Shown piece after piece: positions 25,599-33,842 of a stretch of DNA of 64,000 bases. The stretch lies in contig JBDLJD010000001.1 in assembly GCA_039714495.1 (NCBI GenBank), forward strand, positions 1 to 64,000. Reading direction: 5' to 3'. The notes beneath the pieces are model-generated. The model was not told the origin of the DNA and searched no databases. It was given only the letters and a program-made list of their open reading frames with translations. The translations under genes and the position numbers were made by a program. The first letter of the stretch is position 1. Every line of letters begins with the position of its first letter. The DNA is from JAJDNW01 sp039714495 (GTDB lineage: Bacteria > Desulfobacterota > Desulfobacteria > Desulfobacterales > B30-G6).

Positions 25599-27310
25599 CA
25601 CGACGGTATATAGGCCAGGGCCCACGCCCCGGGGCCCATGTGGACGGCGGAGGTGAGGGAGAGGGGCTGCAGTCTTATTTCGGCATGCGGGCAACGTGCT
25701 TCAATTTCTTTTCTCACCACATTGTCGATCCAGTCGCGGTTGTTGGAATACTCGAGCATGACAAAGGGGGAATCATTTTCATCAAAAGCGTCCTGGAACT
25801 TTTCAAGGGCAAATTTGAGCTGGCCTTTTCGATTTTTAGCGGTGCCGACCTTTATAACTCCTTCGGCCGTAGGGCTGACGATCGGTTTGACGCGCAGCAG
25901 CTCCCCGAAAACAGCCTTGGCCTTGGGCATCCGGCCTCCCGCAGCCAGATATTTAAGCCGGTCCAGACACATGTATTCCCAACTGGATGCCACCACTTTA
26001 TGTGCAAAGTCAACCACCGCCTGCGGGTCATGATTTTGGGCCGCAAATCGAGCCGTGGCAAGGGCGATGGACCCCAGGCGTCCGGAAGCTGCGCCCGTGT
26101 CAATGATGGTCAGGCGGTCCTCAGGATCGTTCCGGGCTTTCCAGTCGACGGCCACATCGTAATTGCCCGTGAAAGCAGACCCCACACAGAGGTAAAGCAC
26201 ATGTTCATACTGATTCACGACCCGTTGATAATACTGATGGCGTTCAAACACGGAAGCCTGAGATGTGGAAACCCGGGTGCCTTGCAGCATGGTGTCATAA
26301 AGCTCTTCCGGAGAAAATAGGGTCTCGGGCAGCGATTTTTCACCGGCAACAATGTAGCTGTCCAAAAGGGTGAGCCCCAGTTCCCGGGCATCCTCACGGG
26401 TCACCGAGCCGGCCGCATCCGTCATGATATGAACAGCACCCCTTTGCTGCTGGCGCTTGAAGTCCTTTATCTGGGATGCAAGATCGTCATCCTCCCAGCG
26501 CACGACATCTCCCAGGGACTCGATTTGTGCCTTGGCCTCACGGGAGCTGTCAGTATGCAGATGGACTTTTATGAAATTCTTGTGGGGAATGACTACAACG
26601 CTTTCGCCTTGTTGAGAAAACCTCTCGATGGTTTCCTTATTTTCAGCACTTTGCTGGATGACCGTATCGATGCAAAAGCCGTCCTCCTCCGTGGCCTGGT
26701 AGGACGGCGCGATTTCAAGCAGCCCCTGGAATATGGTTGAAATTGACCGGAATCCATTGTGCTGGCCGATAAGGCGCCTGAAAAAGCCCTCCAGGAAGAT
26801 GTACAGTCCCAGGGCGCCGGAGTCCACCACACCGGCCTGTTTCAGCGTGGGCAACAGCTCGGGCGTCGTCCTCACAGACTCTTCCAGAACATCCATGATC
26901 CTGTCCACATATTCCACACTGCTTTCAAAATCACGGGTGCTTAAAAAGTCAACCAGGTCGTCCAATAAGGTCAGCATGGTGCCGGCCACAGGCTGGCGAA
27001 CGGCCCGCTGGGCTTTGTCCCTGCCGGAGGCCATCGCCTGGGCCAGGGTGGTATGGGATTCCGAATCCAGGAGGCCTGAAAAGAACTGGGCCGCGATATT
27101 GCCGGAATTACCCCTGGCGGACATCAGCAGACTGAAATTTGTATCGTCCGGGTTTTCTTCCAGATATCGCAACGGCGTGAGACTGGCAATCAGGTTGCGC
27201 CCTGTATCGCCGTCGGCCACAGGAAAAACATTGATGTCATCCAGGACGTCCGACCAGGCGGCCACCCTTTCAACGCCGTTAATAAGTGCTTTTGTAAAAT
27301 CTGGTGTCAT
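25598..27310 (-). CDS. DhaL-DegV fusion, FakA-FakB-like fatty acid kinase
   Basis: 570 residues. Residues 1-200 are a DhaL (DAK2) ATP-binding domain with DINVFPVADGDTGRNL (Asp ligands D33, D35). Residues about 200-290 match the FakA middle domain (DGFCIDTVIQ, VVVIPHKNFIKVHLHTDS). From about 295 a full DegV fold begins (VHIMTDAAGSVTRED, RVSTSQASVFE, the lipid-binding Ser region). In Firmicutes FakA (kinase) and FakB (DegV fatty-acid-binding) are separate proteins that make acyl-phosphate. Here both are one chain, so it may phosphorylate its own bound acyl chain. It is 2 bases after the thioesterase stop and overlaps the GT start, so it is within the lipid operon. Confidence 0.83.
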   Translation of the reverse strand: MTPDFTKALINGVERVAAWSDVLDDINVFPVADGDTGRNLIASLTPLRYLEENPDDTNFSLLMSARGNSGNIAAQFFSGLLDSESHTTLAQAMASGRDKAQRAVRQPVAGTMLTLLDDLVDFLSTRDFESSVEYVDRIMDVLEESVRTTPELLPTLKQAGVVDSGALGLYIFLEGFFRRLIGQHNGFRSISTIFQGLLEIAPSYQATEEDGFCIDTVIQQSAENKETIERFSQQGESVVVIPHKNFIKVHLHTDSSREAKAQIESLGDVVRWEDDDLASQIKDFKRQQQRGAVHIMTDAAGSVTREDARELGLTLLDSYIVAGEKSLPETLFSPEELYDTMLQGTRVSTSQASVFERHQYYQRVVNQYEHVLYLCVGSAFTGNYDVAVDWKARNDPEDRLTIIDTGAASGRLGSIALATARFAAQNHDPQAVVDFAHKVVASSWEYMCLDRLKYLAAGGRMPKAKAVFGELLRVKPIVSPTAEGVIKVGTAKNRKGQLKFALEKFQDAFDENDSPFVMLEYSNNRDWIDNVVRKEIEARCPHAEIRLQPLSLTSAVHMGPGAWALAYIPS

Positions 27311-27312
27311 GA

Positions 27313-27732
27313 CTAAAATCCAAGTGTTTTGCGGATATCTTCCGGAATCTCGAACAGTATTTCCGTTTCCGGATATTTAACAGCAACCTGCTCGCTCCTG
27401 CCTTTTGCGCACAAGATTCCGTTATTGTTCAATCTTATTTCAAAGTCAACCACGATTTTATAACGCGCCTCCTTCACCACGGCCTTGCAGGTAAATTTAT
27501 CGCGCTGGCGCAGGGAGACGATGTGCTTGGTTGCGGTCTTGATGATCGGAAAAAGTATATTGGTGCGTTTGTAATATTTTACCGGGTCAAACCCCAGCGC
27601 GTAACAGAGCTCCTCCCGGGTGGTATCGAAATATTTCAGGTAATTTCCATGCCAGACCACCTGCATGGGGTCCAGGTCGTAAAAGGGCACGGTAAACTTT
27701 TTTTCGTGGCTTATAAAGTTCTGTTTCTTCAT
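27313..27732 (-). CDS. Acyl-CoA/ACP thioesterase, 4HBT family (ApeK-like)
   Basis: A 139-residue hot-dog thioesterase. The N-terminal FYDLDPMQVVWHGNYLKYFDTTREE matches YbgC/4-hydroxybenzoyl-CoA thioesterases, including the catalytic Asp region. It would release chains from ACP or CoA. It is the first gene of the minus-strand group thioesterase, DhaL-DegV, GT2, with a 2-base gap to the kinase fusion. The pairing of a thioesterase (free acid) with a putative fatty acid kinase (acyl-phosphate) is notable. Confidence 0.85.
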   Translation of the reverse strand: MKKQNFISHEKKFTVPFYDLDPMQVVWHGNYLKYFDTTREELCYALGFDPVKYYKRTNILFPIIKTATKHIVSLRQRDKFTCKAVVKEARYKIVVDFEIRLNNNGILCAKGRSEQVAVKYPETEILFEIPEDIRKTLGF

Positions 27733-28012
27733 CTCAATCCATTCATTGGAAACAGGCTTGGAAAATTTATTCCACCCATGACTAAGCGCTTCAAATACCT
27801 GACACTTCTTGTTAAGTCAAGTTGTAGATAGCGATCCCCCTTGACTAAGAAAAGCAAATCTGGAATAAGGGGGCGATTTAAACGGAAAATGCCAAAAAGA
27901 AGATCGTGTGTTATTCCGAAAACACGGCGTCATGGGTGGCGACATTCAATCTATAATTCCAATGTGCAAAGAGCTGAAAAGTTATCAATTTTAACGTTTA
28001 AGGAATCACTGC

Positions 28013-28858
28013 ATGAACATTTTACATATCTCTGATCTTCATTTCGGCCCCCGTCACTGGGAGGGAGACGACAATATTCTTCTGAAGAAGATTAACTCGT
28101 ACGATGCCGATATTGTTATCAACACTGGAGACAGTACGACAGATGGTCTGGAAGATGAGTATGCAGAGGCAGGACGCTTCTTAAAAGCTATCGAGTGCAA
28201 AAATGTTATCTCCATCATCGGGAATCACGACAAAAGAAATATGCGCTCGCATGAACTATTCCTGAAATATATTTTCGATCCAAAGATCTTCTCCCCGTCT
28301 GAAATGACACAAACCACCAAGAAAAACCTTTTTTTGGACCGGGAGATAACCAAGGTCAGTGAAAATTTCACCGATTTAAATTTTATAAAAACCATCCCTG
28401 TAAATGGAAAATCTGTATTGATTATCGGCATCGATTCCAATGAACTTTACACCGATGTGGGGTTTGTTGAAGAAGAGATCTTACATGCCGTTTCAGACAA
28501 AATCAATCAGATGGAAGATGACGTGGCGCTGCTACTGACCCATCATTCCATTTTAGGCACCGATGAAGAACCCCTTAAGAATTCCTTACGCGTAATTGAT
28601 TTTGTAAGGAAGCACAAAATCGAAAACGTCTTTTGCGGCCATACCCACGAACTTGAACTGAGACGAACCACCGATCTATATCACGGGCATTCCTTTACCC
28701 AGTTTATGTGCGGTACTCTGTCTTCTTGCAATCATGCCAACGATGACAACATGTTCCTGTATTATGAAAACTTGGGCAGCGATAATATGCACCTGTACCT
28801 GGTACGGATTTTTCCGGAGGAGGGCAAGGTGCATTTCAAAGAGGAACGGGTCTTTTAG
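28013..28858 (+). CDS. Calcineurin-like metallophosphoesterase
   Basis: A 281-residue protein with all class motifs in order: ISDLHFGPRHW, NTGDSTTDG, IIGNHDKRN, LTHHSI and FCGHTHELEL. It is a soluble dinuclear metal phosphoesterase; the substrate (nucleotide, cyclic nucleotide or other) cannot be told from sequence. It stands alone, divergent from the thioesterase gene, with about 280 bases of non-coding sequence in between, and is convergent with kbl. Confidence 0.8.
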   Translation: MNILHISDLHFGPRHWEGDDNILLKKINSYDADIVINTGDSTTDGLEDEYAEAGRFLKAIECKNVISIIGNHDKRNMRSHELFLKYIFDPKIFSPSEMTQTTKKNLFLDREITKVSENFTDLNFIKTIPVNGKSVLIIGIDSNELYTDVGFVEEEILHAVSDKINQMEDDVALLLTHHSILGTDEEPLKNSLRVIDFVRKHKIENVFCGHTHELELRRTTDLYHGHSFTQFMCGTLSSCNHANDDNMFLYYENLGSDNMHLYLVRIFPEEGKVHFKEERVF

Positions 28859-28942
28859 GCAGCATTTTATAAAAAAGACTGACACCTTGCAGAAAAAGAC
28901 GCACTGAAGACTCCAGCGCTCAATACAAATGCAAACCCATAA

Positions 28943-30205
28943 TTATTCGGAGGGTTTTGCGCTTTCCGACCGAAACCTTCCGGTCGGATCAAACTTTTTT
29001 AATACATCCAGCACATATTCAATATCAGCGGGAGTATGATCGGCGTTTACCTGAAAACGGATCTCCTCATCTCCCCTGGGCACAACCGGAAAATTCAGTC
29101 CGGTAGCCAGGACACTGTTGTCGGTGAGCCATTGGACGATTGCGGCGGTGCGGGGCGTATCCCCGACCATCAGCGGCACCACGGGATGATCACCGGGAAT
29201 CGTTTCAAAACCCAGATCCAGCAGCCCCTTTTCAAATTTTTTCGTCATCTGATAAAGGTGTTCAAGCCGCTGCATACCCTGCGGGCCGTCAAGAATTTCC
29301 AGCGCTTTGAGCGAAGCAGCCGCTTCAGAACAGGTAATGGGGTTTGAATAGATATACATGGGAGCGCTTTCCCGGAGATATTCGATCAGGGTAGTAGAAC
29401 CTGTCACATACCCTCCGTTTACCCCCAACGCCTTGCCCAGGGTACCCACCAAGACATCTACCCGGGCTCCGGTATACTCTTCTGTTCCGCGGCCGGTTTT
29501 GCCGAGCGCGCCGACCCCATGGGAATCATCTGCAATGGTAGTTACACCCTCTATAAACCGGTCTTCATATTTTCGGCAGATGGACACCAGTTCATCCAAT
29601 GGCGCATGATCGCCGCGCATACTGAAAATGCCGTCCGTGATGACAAGGCAGCGCTTGCCCTCTTCCACAGCACCCTGCAGTTTGGTTTCCAGATCCTGCA
29701 TGTCGTTATGGCGGTAAATCAATTTTGCCGCCGGCCGGGCCAGCCGCATGGCCTGGATGATGCAGTTATGATTCAGCTCATCACTGATGATAACGGTTTC
29801 AGGTGTTGTCAAGGGAAAGATCACGCCCAGACTGGTTACATAGGCGGAGCTGAACAGCATGGCCGCCTTACGTCCGTGAAAGTGGGCCAGTTTCTTTTCC
29901 AGCTCGATATGAGGCCGGTAGGTTCCGCTGATAAACCGAACAGCTCCGGGACCTGCCCCGAATTCACGGGCGGCTTTTTCCTCGGCTTCGATGACGTCCT
30001 CAACCATGGTTATACCAAGGTATGAATTGGCGTTCATCCTGATAAATTCGCGGTTTCCGTGTCCGGCGACAAGGTAGCGCGGCCCCCTGTTGCCCGAGGC
30101 CCGGATCACCTTTTCGATGATCATCTCGGGTCCCTTATCCCTTCCACCGGCCCGCAGTTCATCCAGATTCTTATGTAAGGCCGTATCCAGTTTTGACGAT
30201 ATCAT
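28943..30205 (-). CDS. kbl: 2-amino-3-ketobutyrate CoA ligase (glycine C-acetyltransferase)
   Basis: A 420-residue alpha-oxoamine synthase with PLP-binding features (SDELNHNCIIQAMR, DDSHGVGALG and the lysine in GTLGKALGVNGGY). With Tdh it converts L-threonine to glycine and acetyl-CoA. I chose ATG 30205 because GAGGG lies 6 bases upstream; an ATG at 30217 is also in frame. Alternative reading as 8-amino-7-oxononanoate synthase is unlikely next to tdh. It is the last gene of the Lrp-tdh-kbl group. Confidence 0.9.
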   Translation of the reverse strand: MISSKLDTALHKNLDELRAGGRDKGPEMIIEKVIRASGNRGPRYLVAGHGNREFIRMNANSYLGITMVEDVIEAEEKAAREFGAGPGAVRFISGTYRPHIELEKKLAHFHGRKAAMLFSSAYVTSLGVIFPLTTPETVIISDELNHNCIIQAMRLARPAAKLIYRHNDMQDLETKLQGAVEEGKRCLVITDGIFSMRGDHAPLDELVSICRKYEDRFIEGVTTIADDSHGVGALGKTGRGTEEYTGARVDVLVGTLGKALGVNGGYVTGSTTLIEYLRESAPMYIYSNPITCSEAAASLKALEILDGPQGMQRLEHLYQMTKKFEKGLLDLGFETIPGDHPVVPLMVGDTPRTAAIVQWLTDNSVLATGLNFPVVPRGDEEIRFQVNADHTPADIEYVLDVLKKFDPTGRFRSESAKPSE

Positions 30206-30280
30206 AGTTACCCTCATATGAGTGGTTATTTCCGGTGTCCTTCATTCACAAGTTTATACTCTTTTCTGAAATGGGATGCC

Positions 30281-31306
30281 TTATTTCCAATTCAAAACCA
30301 CCTTTCCCGAATGACCGCTGTTCATGACATCGAACCCTTTCTGAAAATCGTCTACGGAAAACCGATGGGTAATGATCGGACGGATATTCAACCCGGACTG
30401 TAGAATGCTGACCATCTTGTACCATGTCTCGAATATTTCCCGGCCATAGATCCCCTTGAGGGTCAGCCCCTTGAAAATCACCTGGTTCGTGTCCAGGGCC
30501 GGCGGCTTGGCGTAAATGCCGAGCATGGCGATTTTACCACCGTGGTTCATATTTTCGAGCATTTCGTGAAATGCGCCTGGAACGCCCGACATTTCCAGGC
30601 CCACATCGAACCCCTCGCGCATACCCAGCTCTTTCTGCACATCCCTGATGCGCTCCCGGCTGACATTCACCGTGCGGAAATTGCCAAGCTTGGATGCCAG
30701 TTCCAGGCGATAGTCATTCACATCGGTAATCACGACATATCGGGCCCCGACATGTCCGGCCAGTGTTGCGGCCATGATTCCGATGGGTCCGGCACCGGTG
30801 ATCAGGACATCCTCCCCCACCAGATTAAACGACAGGGCCGTATGGGCGGCATTTCCAAAGGGATCGAGGATGGCGGCGATTTCGTCTTCAATATTATCAG
30901 GCAGGTGAAAGGCGTTGCCGGCGGGAATGGACAGATATTCGGCAAAAGCACCGCTACGATTGACCCCGACCCCGACTGTATTGCGGCACAGATGGCGTTT
31001 ACCGGCCCTGCAGTTTCGGCAGTAACCACAGGTGATGTGGCCCTCTCCTGAAACGCGGTCGCCTACCTTTATTCCGGTGACCTCTTTACCGACACGATCC
31101 ACGATTCCGACAAACTCATGACCGATAATCATTGGGGTTTTAATGGTTTTTTGGGACCATTCATCCCAGTTGAAAATATGCAGGTCCGTCCCGCAGATGG
31201 CTGTCTGCTGAATTTTGATGCGAATGTCGTTCCCGTTTAAAACCGGTTCCGGCATCTCCTGCAGCCAAAGACCGGGCTCCGGCGCTGCTTTGACCAAGGC
31301 CCTCAT
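30281..31306 (-). CDS. tdh: L-threonine 3-dehydrogenase
   Basis: A 341-residue zinc MDR dehydrogenase. It has catalytic-zinc ligands (ICGTDLHI, GHEFVGIV), the structural zinc Cys set (CGYCRNCRAGKRHLC), a Rossmann motif (ITGAGPIGIMAATLAG) and Tdh-like length. It oxidises threonine with NAD+ to 2-amino-3-ketobutyrate for Kbl. A strong ribosome-binding site (GAGGAGATTCGT) precedes the ATG. The broken Lrp/AsnC regulator is 25 bases upstream. Confidence 0.9.
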   Translation of the reverse strand: MRALVKAAPEPGLWLQEMPEPVLNGNDIRIKIQQTAICGTDLHIFNWDEWSQKTIKTPMIIGHEFVGIVDRVGKEVTGIKVGDRVSGEGHITCGYCRNCRAGKRHLCRNTVGVGVNRSGAFAEYLSIPAGNAFHLPDNIEDEIAAILDPFGNAAHTALSFNLVGEDVLITGAGPIGIMAATLAGHVGARYVVITDVNDYRLELASKLGNFRTVNVSRERIRDVQKELGMREGFDVGLEMSGVPGAFHEMLENMNHGGKIAMLGIYAKPPALDTNQVIFKGLTLKGIYGREIFETWYKMVSILQSGLNIRPIITHRFSVDDFQKGFDVMNSGHSGKVVLNWK

Positions 31307-31330
31307 ACGAATCTCCTCTTGTATTGACTG

Positions 31331-31791
31331 CTAATAATAATCCACCCACTTTCGGATGGCATCCAGGTAGATAACTGTTTCTGAAGACAATATCCCGCCG
31401 ATCTGGTTGAGATCTTCCATCAAAAAAGAGCGTAGTTCTTCGCGGGAATGGAAAAAACTTCCGCTAAAAGATCGTGACGCCCGGTGGCATTGATCACCGA
31501 TCTGACACCGCTCAACCGAGCGATTTTTTCCATAATCTGACGATGATCCCTTTTTTCCAGACTCATACCCACCAGGGCAACGATGCTGTTTTCAAAATAG
31601 AGTGGATTCACTTGAGCCGTGATTTTAAGCAGGCCCTCGGCGATCATCTTGCCTACCCTCAAACGGATGGTACCGTCGGAAAGATCCAGCTTCCCGGCGA
31701 TGTTCTTGAATGATGCCCTGCCGTATTTTTGAAGCTCGACAATGATTTGCCGGTCAATATCATCAGGCAGATATTTTTGTGATTTGACCAT
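31331..31791 (-). pseudogene. Lrp/AsnC-family regulator with a -1 frameshift
   Basis: From ATG 31791 the product has the Lrp helix-turn-helix (DIDRQIIVELQKYGRASFKNIAGKL, DGTIRLRVGKM) and most of the RAM ligand domain, then stops at 31420. Restoring one T in the T6 run (31451-31456 on the plus strand as A6) continues the family sequence as FFHSREELRSFLMEDL and on to a stop at 31331-31333, giving about 153 residues, the normal family length. It is therefore either a recent slippage mutation or a sequencing error. It sits just upstream of tdh and would be its expected threonine- or amino-acid-responsive regulator. Confidence 0.82.
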
Positions 31792-31921
31792 AATAGCCCA
31801 ACTTCTCTGATATGAATTCTTTGTAAACCCCGTCTTTTTCCTAGGATAAATCAAATTTGGGTCCCGCTATTTTCCAAGTTTCAATATATTTTCGCCCAAC
31901 AAGGATGTCAACAATGAACCT

Positions 31922-31941
31922 CCCCGCCGCAAGCGACGGGG
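31922..31941. repeat. REP-like GC-rich palindrome, copy 1
   Basis: CCCCGCCGCAAGCGACGGGG followed by TATCAAAA. It shares the core CCGCAAGCG and the flank with copy 2 at 32013-32035. Confidence 0.55.
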
Positions 31942-32012
31942 TATCAAAATTGATAAAGACCTGATTTTAATGGGGGACACGTAGTTTCCCCCAAACCCCC
32001 TTCCACTTGCTT

Positions 32013-32035
32013 ACCCCACCGCAAGCGGGTGGGGT
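32013..32035. repeat. REP-like GC-rich palindrome, copy 2
   Basis: ACCCCAC and GTGGGGT arms around a CGCAAGCG core, followed by ATTCAAAA, in the same orientation as copy 1 about 90 bases away. Confidence 0.55.
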
Positions 32036-32415
32036 ATTCAAAAGCGAATAATAAACTGTTTGCTTTTTCAGACAACCAAGAATGACCTGCTCGGAGATAT
32101 TCAAAACAGAAGCAATCATCAGATTCTGGGCGACTGCCGGCTTTATGATCTTCTCAAGATAAAACTCATTATTAAACCGCTTATCGATGGTTGTTTCGTA
32201 ATGCCAGTGCAGATATGAGCTATTCGATGCCTCCCGGGGGATGCTCTTCGGCTTATACCCTGAGCGCATCATTTATTATCCGGTCTTTCATAGTATCAGC
32301 CGCCCAAAGGTGGGTATTTTCATAAGGCATTAGGGGCGTTTCCCTTTAAATATATTCCGCTACATGATCGGGCCATGTTGTTCTTGAGCCGGAATTTGCA
32401 ATAACGCTGGTCGGT

Positions 32416-33783
32416 TTAGGAGAAAAAAGTGGCATGGATGGCATTCACGGCCCGGCTCAGATTTTTTGTTTTGGCCAGAAAATAAAGCGCGGCCCGTGAC
32501 GGCCCGAATGATATCATTTCCACGTTGACCCCCCCTTTTGCTACCGCCGTAAAACAGCGTGCCGCGATTCCTTTCTTTTGAAATAAACCTTCACCCACGA
32601 TGCTGACCAGTGCCAGGTCGTCCACTGTCTCAACGGTTCGGTAGGGCTTCGGGGCAATGGTTTTAAGCGCCTGTCGTCCGGCTTCCAAATCACTGCCGGC
32701 CAGCAGGAGGCTGATACACGTTTGAGAGGTGACCACCGATTTGATGTTGATACCGTTGTCCGTCAGACTGCCGGCAACAAGGGCCAGAATCCCCGGCCTG
32801 GCCCCAACCCCTGAGGCATGTACCTTGAGAATGCCGATGTCGGTATCATGGGCAACACTTTTGATGATGCTCTTGTGCCTCGGGCTGCGGGCCGTGATCA
32901 GGCTTCCGGGGGCGTCGGGGTTTAATGTGTTTTTGATTTCAACCTTGATTTTTTTTCTGCGTACCGGTTCCATGGCACGTGGGTGGAGAATACCGGCCCC
33001 GAAATAAGCCAACTCCGCAGCCTCGCTATAGGAAAGTACCGGTATCAGCTTTGCAGCAGAAACCAGATTAGGGTCCGCACTCATGAATCCGTCCACATCT
33101 TTCCAGATTTCAAGAAGCGCAGCTTTTGCAGCGACGGCAGCCACCGCAGCCGAGTAATCCGATCCACCGCGCCCGAAGGTTGTGATATCACCGGTTTTGC
33201 TGACCCCGTAAAAACCAGGAATAAACAGGATAGCATCTTTTTTCAGCAGTGGATTGATGTATTGCTGAAAATTCCGGGTGGTCTGCTTCAGATCGGCGGT
33301 GGCATCACCAAACTTTCCGTCGGTGAGCATGCCTATTTTATGCGGCATCCGGCAGGTCGCTTTGATTCCCCGGCTTCGTAGGATGGCGGTAAGCAGCCGA
33401 GCGCTGAAGCGCTCTCCAAAACTACTGACGATATCATGCAGGCGGGGAGATATTTCTCTTGTAAAATTAAGACCATAGTAAAGCCGTTCGAGTTTGCCGA
33501 TGTTTTTATTCAAATCACGATTGAATTTACCACAATCCTTGCGGTTTTTGATCAGATAGCGGGCAATCAACATGTGTCGGGCTTTTAATCGGCTGATGAT
33601 TCCCGGAATATTTTCATCACTTTCAAGGGCCATGTTCATGCCGTCGATCAGCATGTCGGTGATGCCGTACAAGGCCGATACGACAATGATATGGCCCTTT
33701 GCTCTTTCTTCAACGAGGTCGAGAATTCGGGCGATTGTATTTTTGCCGTGTAGACATCCGCCGCCGATTTTAATTACTTTCAT
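32416..33783 (-). CDS. Aspartate kinase
   Basis: A 455-residue aspartokinase. The N-terminal phosphate loop reads VIKIGGGCLHG, where most family members have KFGGTS. The aspartate-binding region FGRGGSDYSAAVAAVAA and VDGFMSADP follow, and two ACT regulatory domains make up the C-terminal third. It makes aspartyl phosphate for lysine, threonine and methionine synthesis and is probably feedback-regulated through the ACT domains. It is the third gene of a group with a GHMP kinase and a DHH protein upstream. Confidence 0.88.
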   Translation of the reverse strand: MKVIKIGGGCLHGKNTIARILDLVEERAKGHIIVVSALYGITDMLIDGMNMALESDENIPGIISRLKARHMLIARYLIKNRKDCGKFNRDLNKNIGKLERLYYGLNFTREISPRLHDIVSSFGERFSARLLTAILRSRGIKATCRMPHKIGMLTDGKFGDATADLKQTTRNFQQYINPLLKKDAILFIPGFYGVSKTGDITTFGRGGSDYSAAVAAVAAKAALLEIWKDVDGFMSADPNLVSAAKLIPVLSYSEAAELAYFGAGILHPRAMEPVRRKKIKVEIKNTLNPDAPGSLITARSPRHKSIIKSVAHDTDIGILKVHASGVGARPGILALVAGSLTDNGINIKSVVTSQTCISLLLAGSDLEAGRQALKTIAPKPYRTVETVDDLALVSIVGEGLFQKKGIAARCFTAVAKGGVNVEMISFGPSRAALYFLAKTKNLSRAVNAIHATFFS

Positions 33784-33842
33784 TATTTTCCCTTAAGCTA
33801 GACGCACCCTTGACTTTTGCCAATTTATAATGCGGGTGCCAG

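Larger units (their letters stand above)
31792..32415. other. Long intergenic region, no supported gene
   Basis: About 620 bases between the Lrp gene and aspartate kinase. It contains two similar REP-like hairpins. A 101-codon minus-strand ORF (31967-32272) has no recognisable motif and its 3' end reads through one of the hairpins, so it is at best a decayed gene. Confidence 0.5.

Noticed and set aside
27733..28012. Possible small RNA or riboswitch between the thioesterase and metallophosphoesterase genes
   Set aside because: Only a weak CCCCCTT/AAGGGGG pairing across about 30 bases was seen, with no known riboswitch signature.
31967..32272. A 101-codon minus-strand ORF in a gene-poor gap
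   Set aside because: No recognisable domain, no clear ribosome-binding site, and its 3' end runs through a REP-like palindrome. At best a decayed gene.
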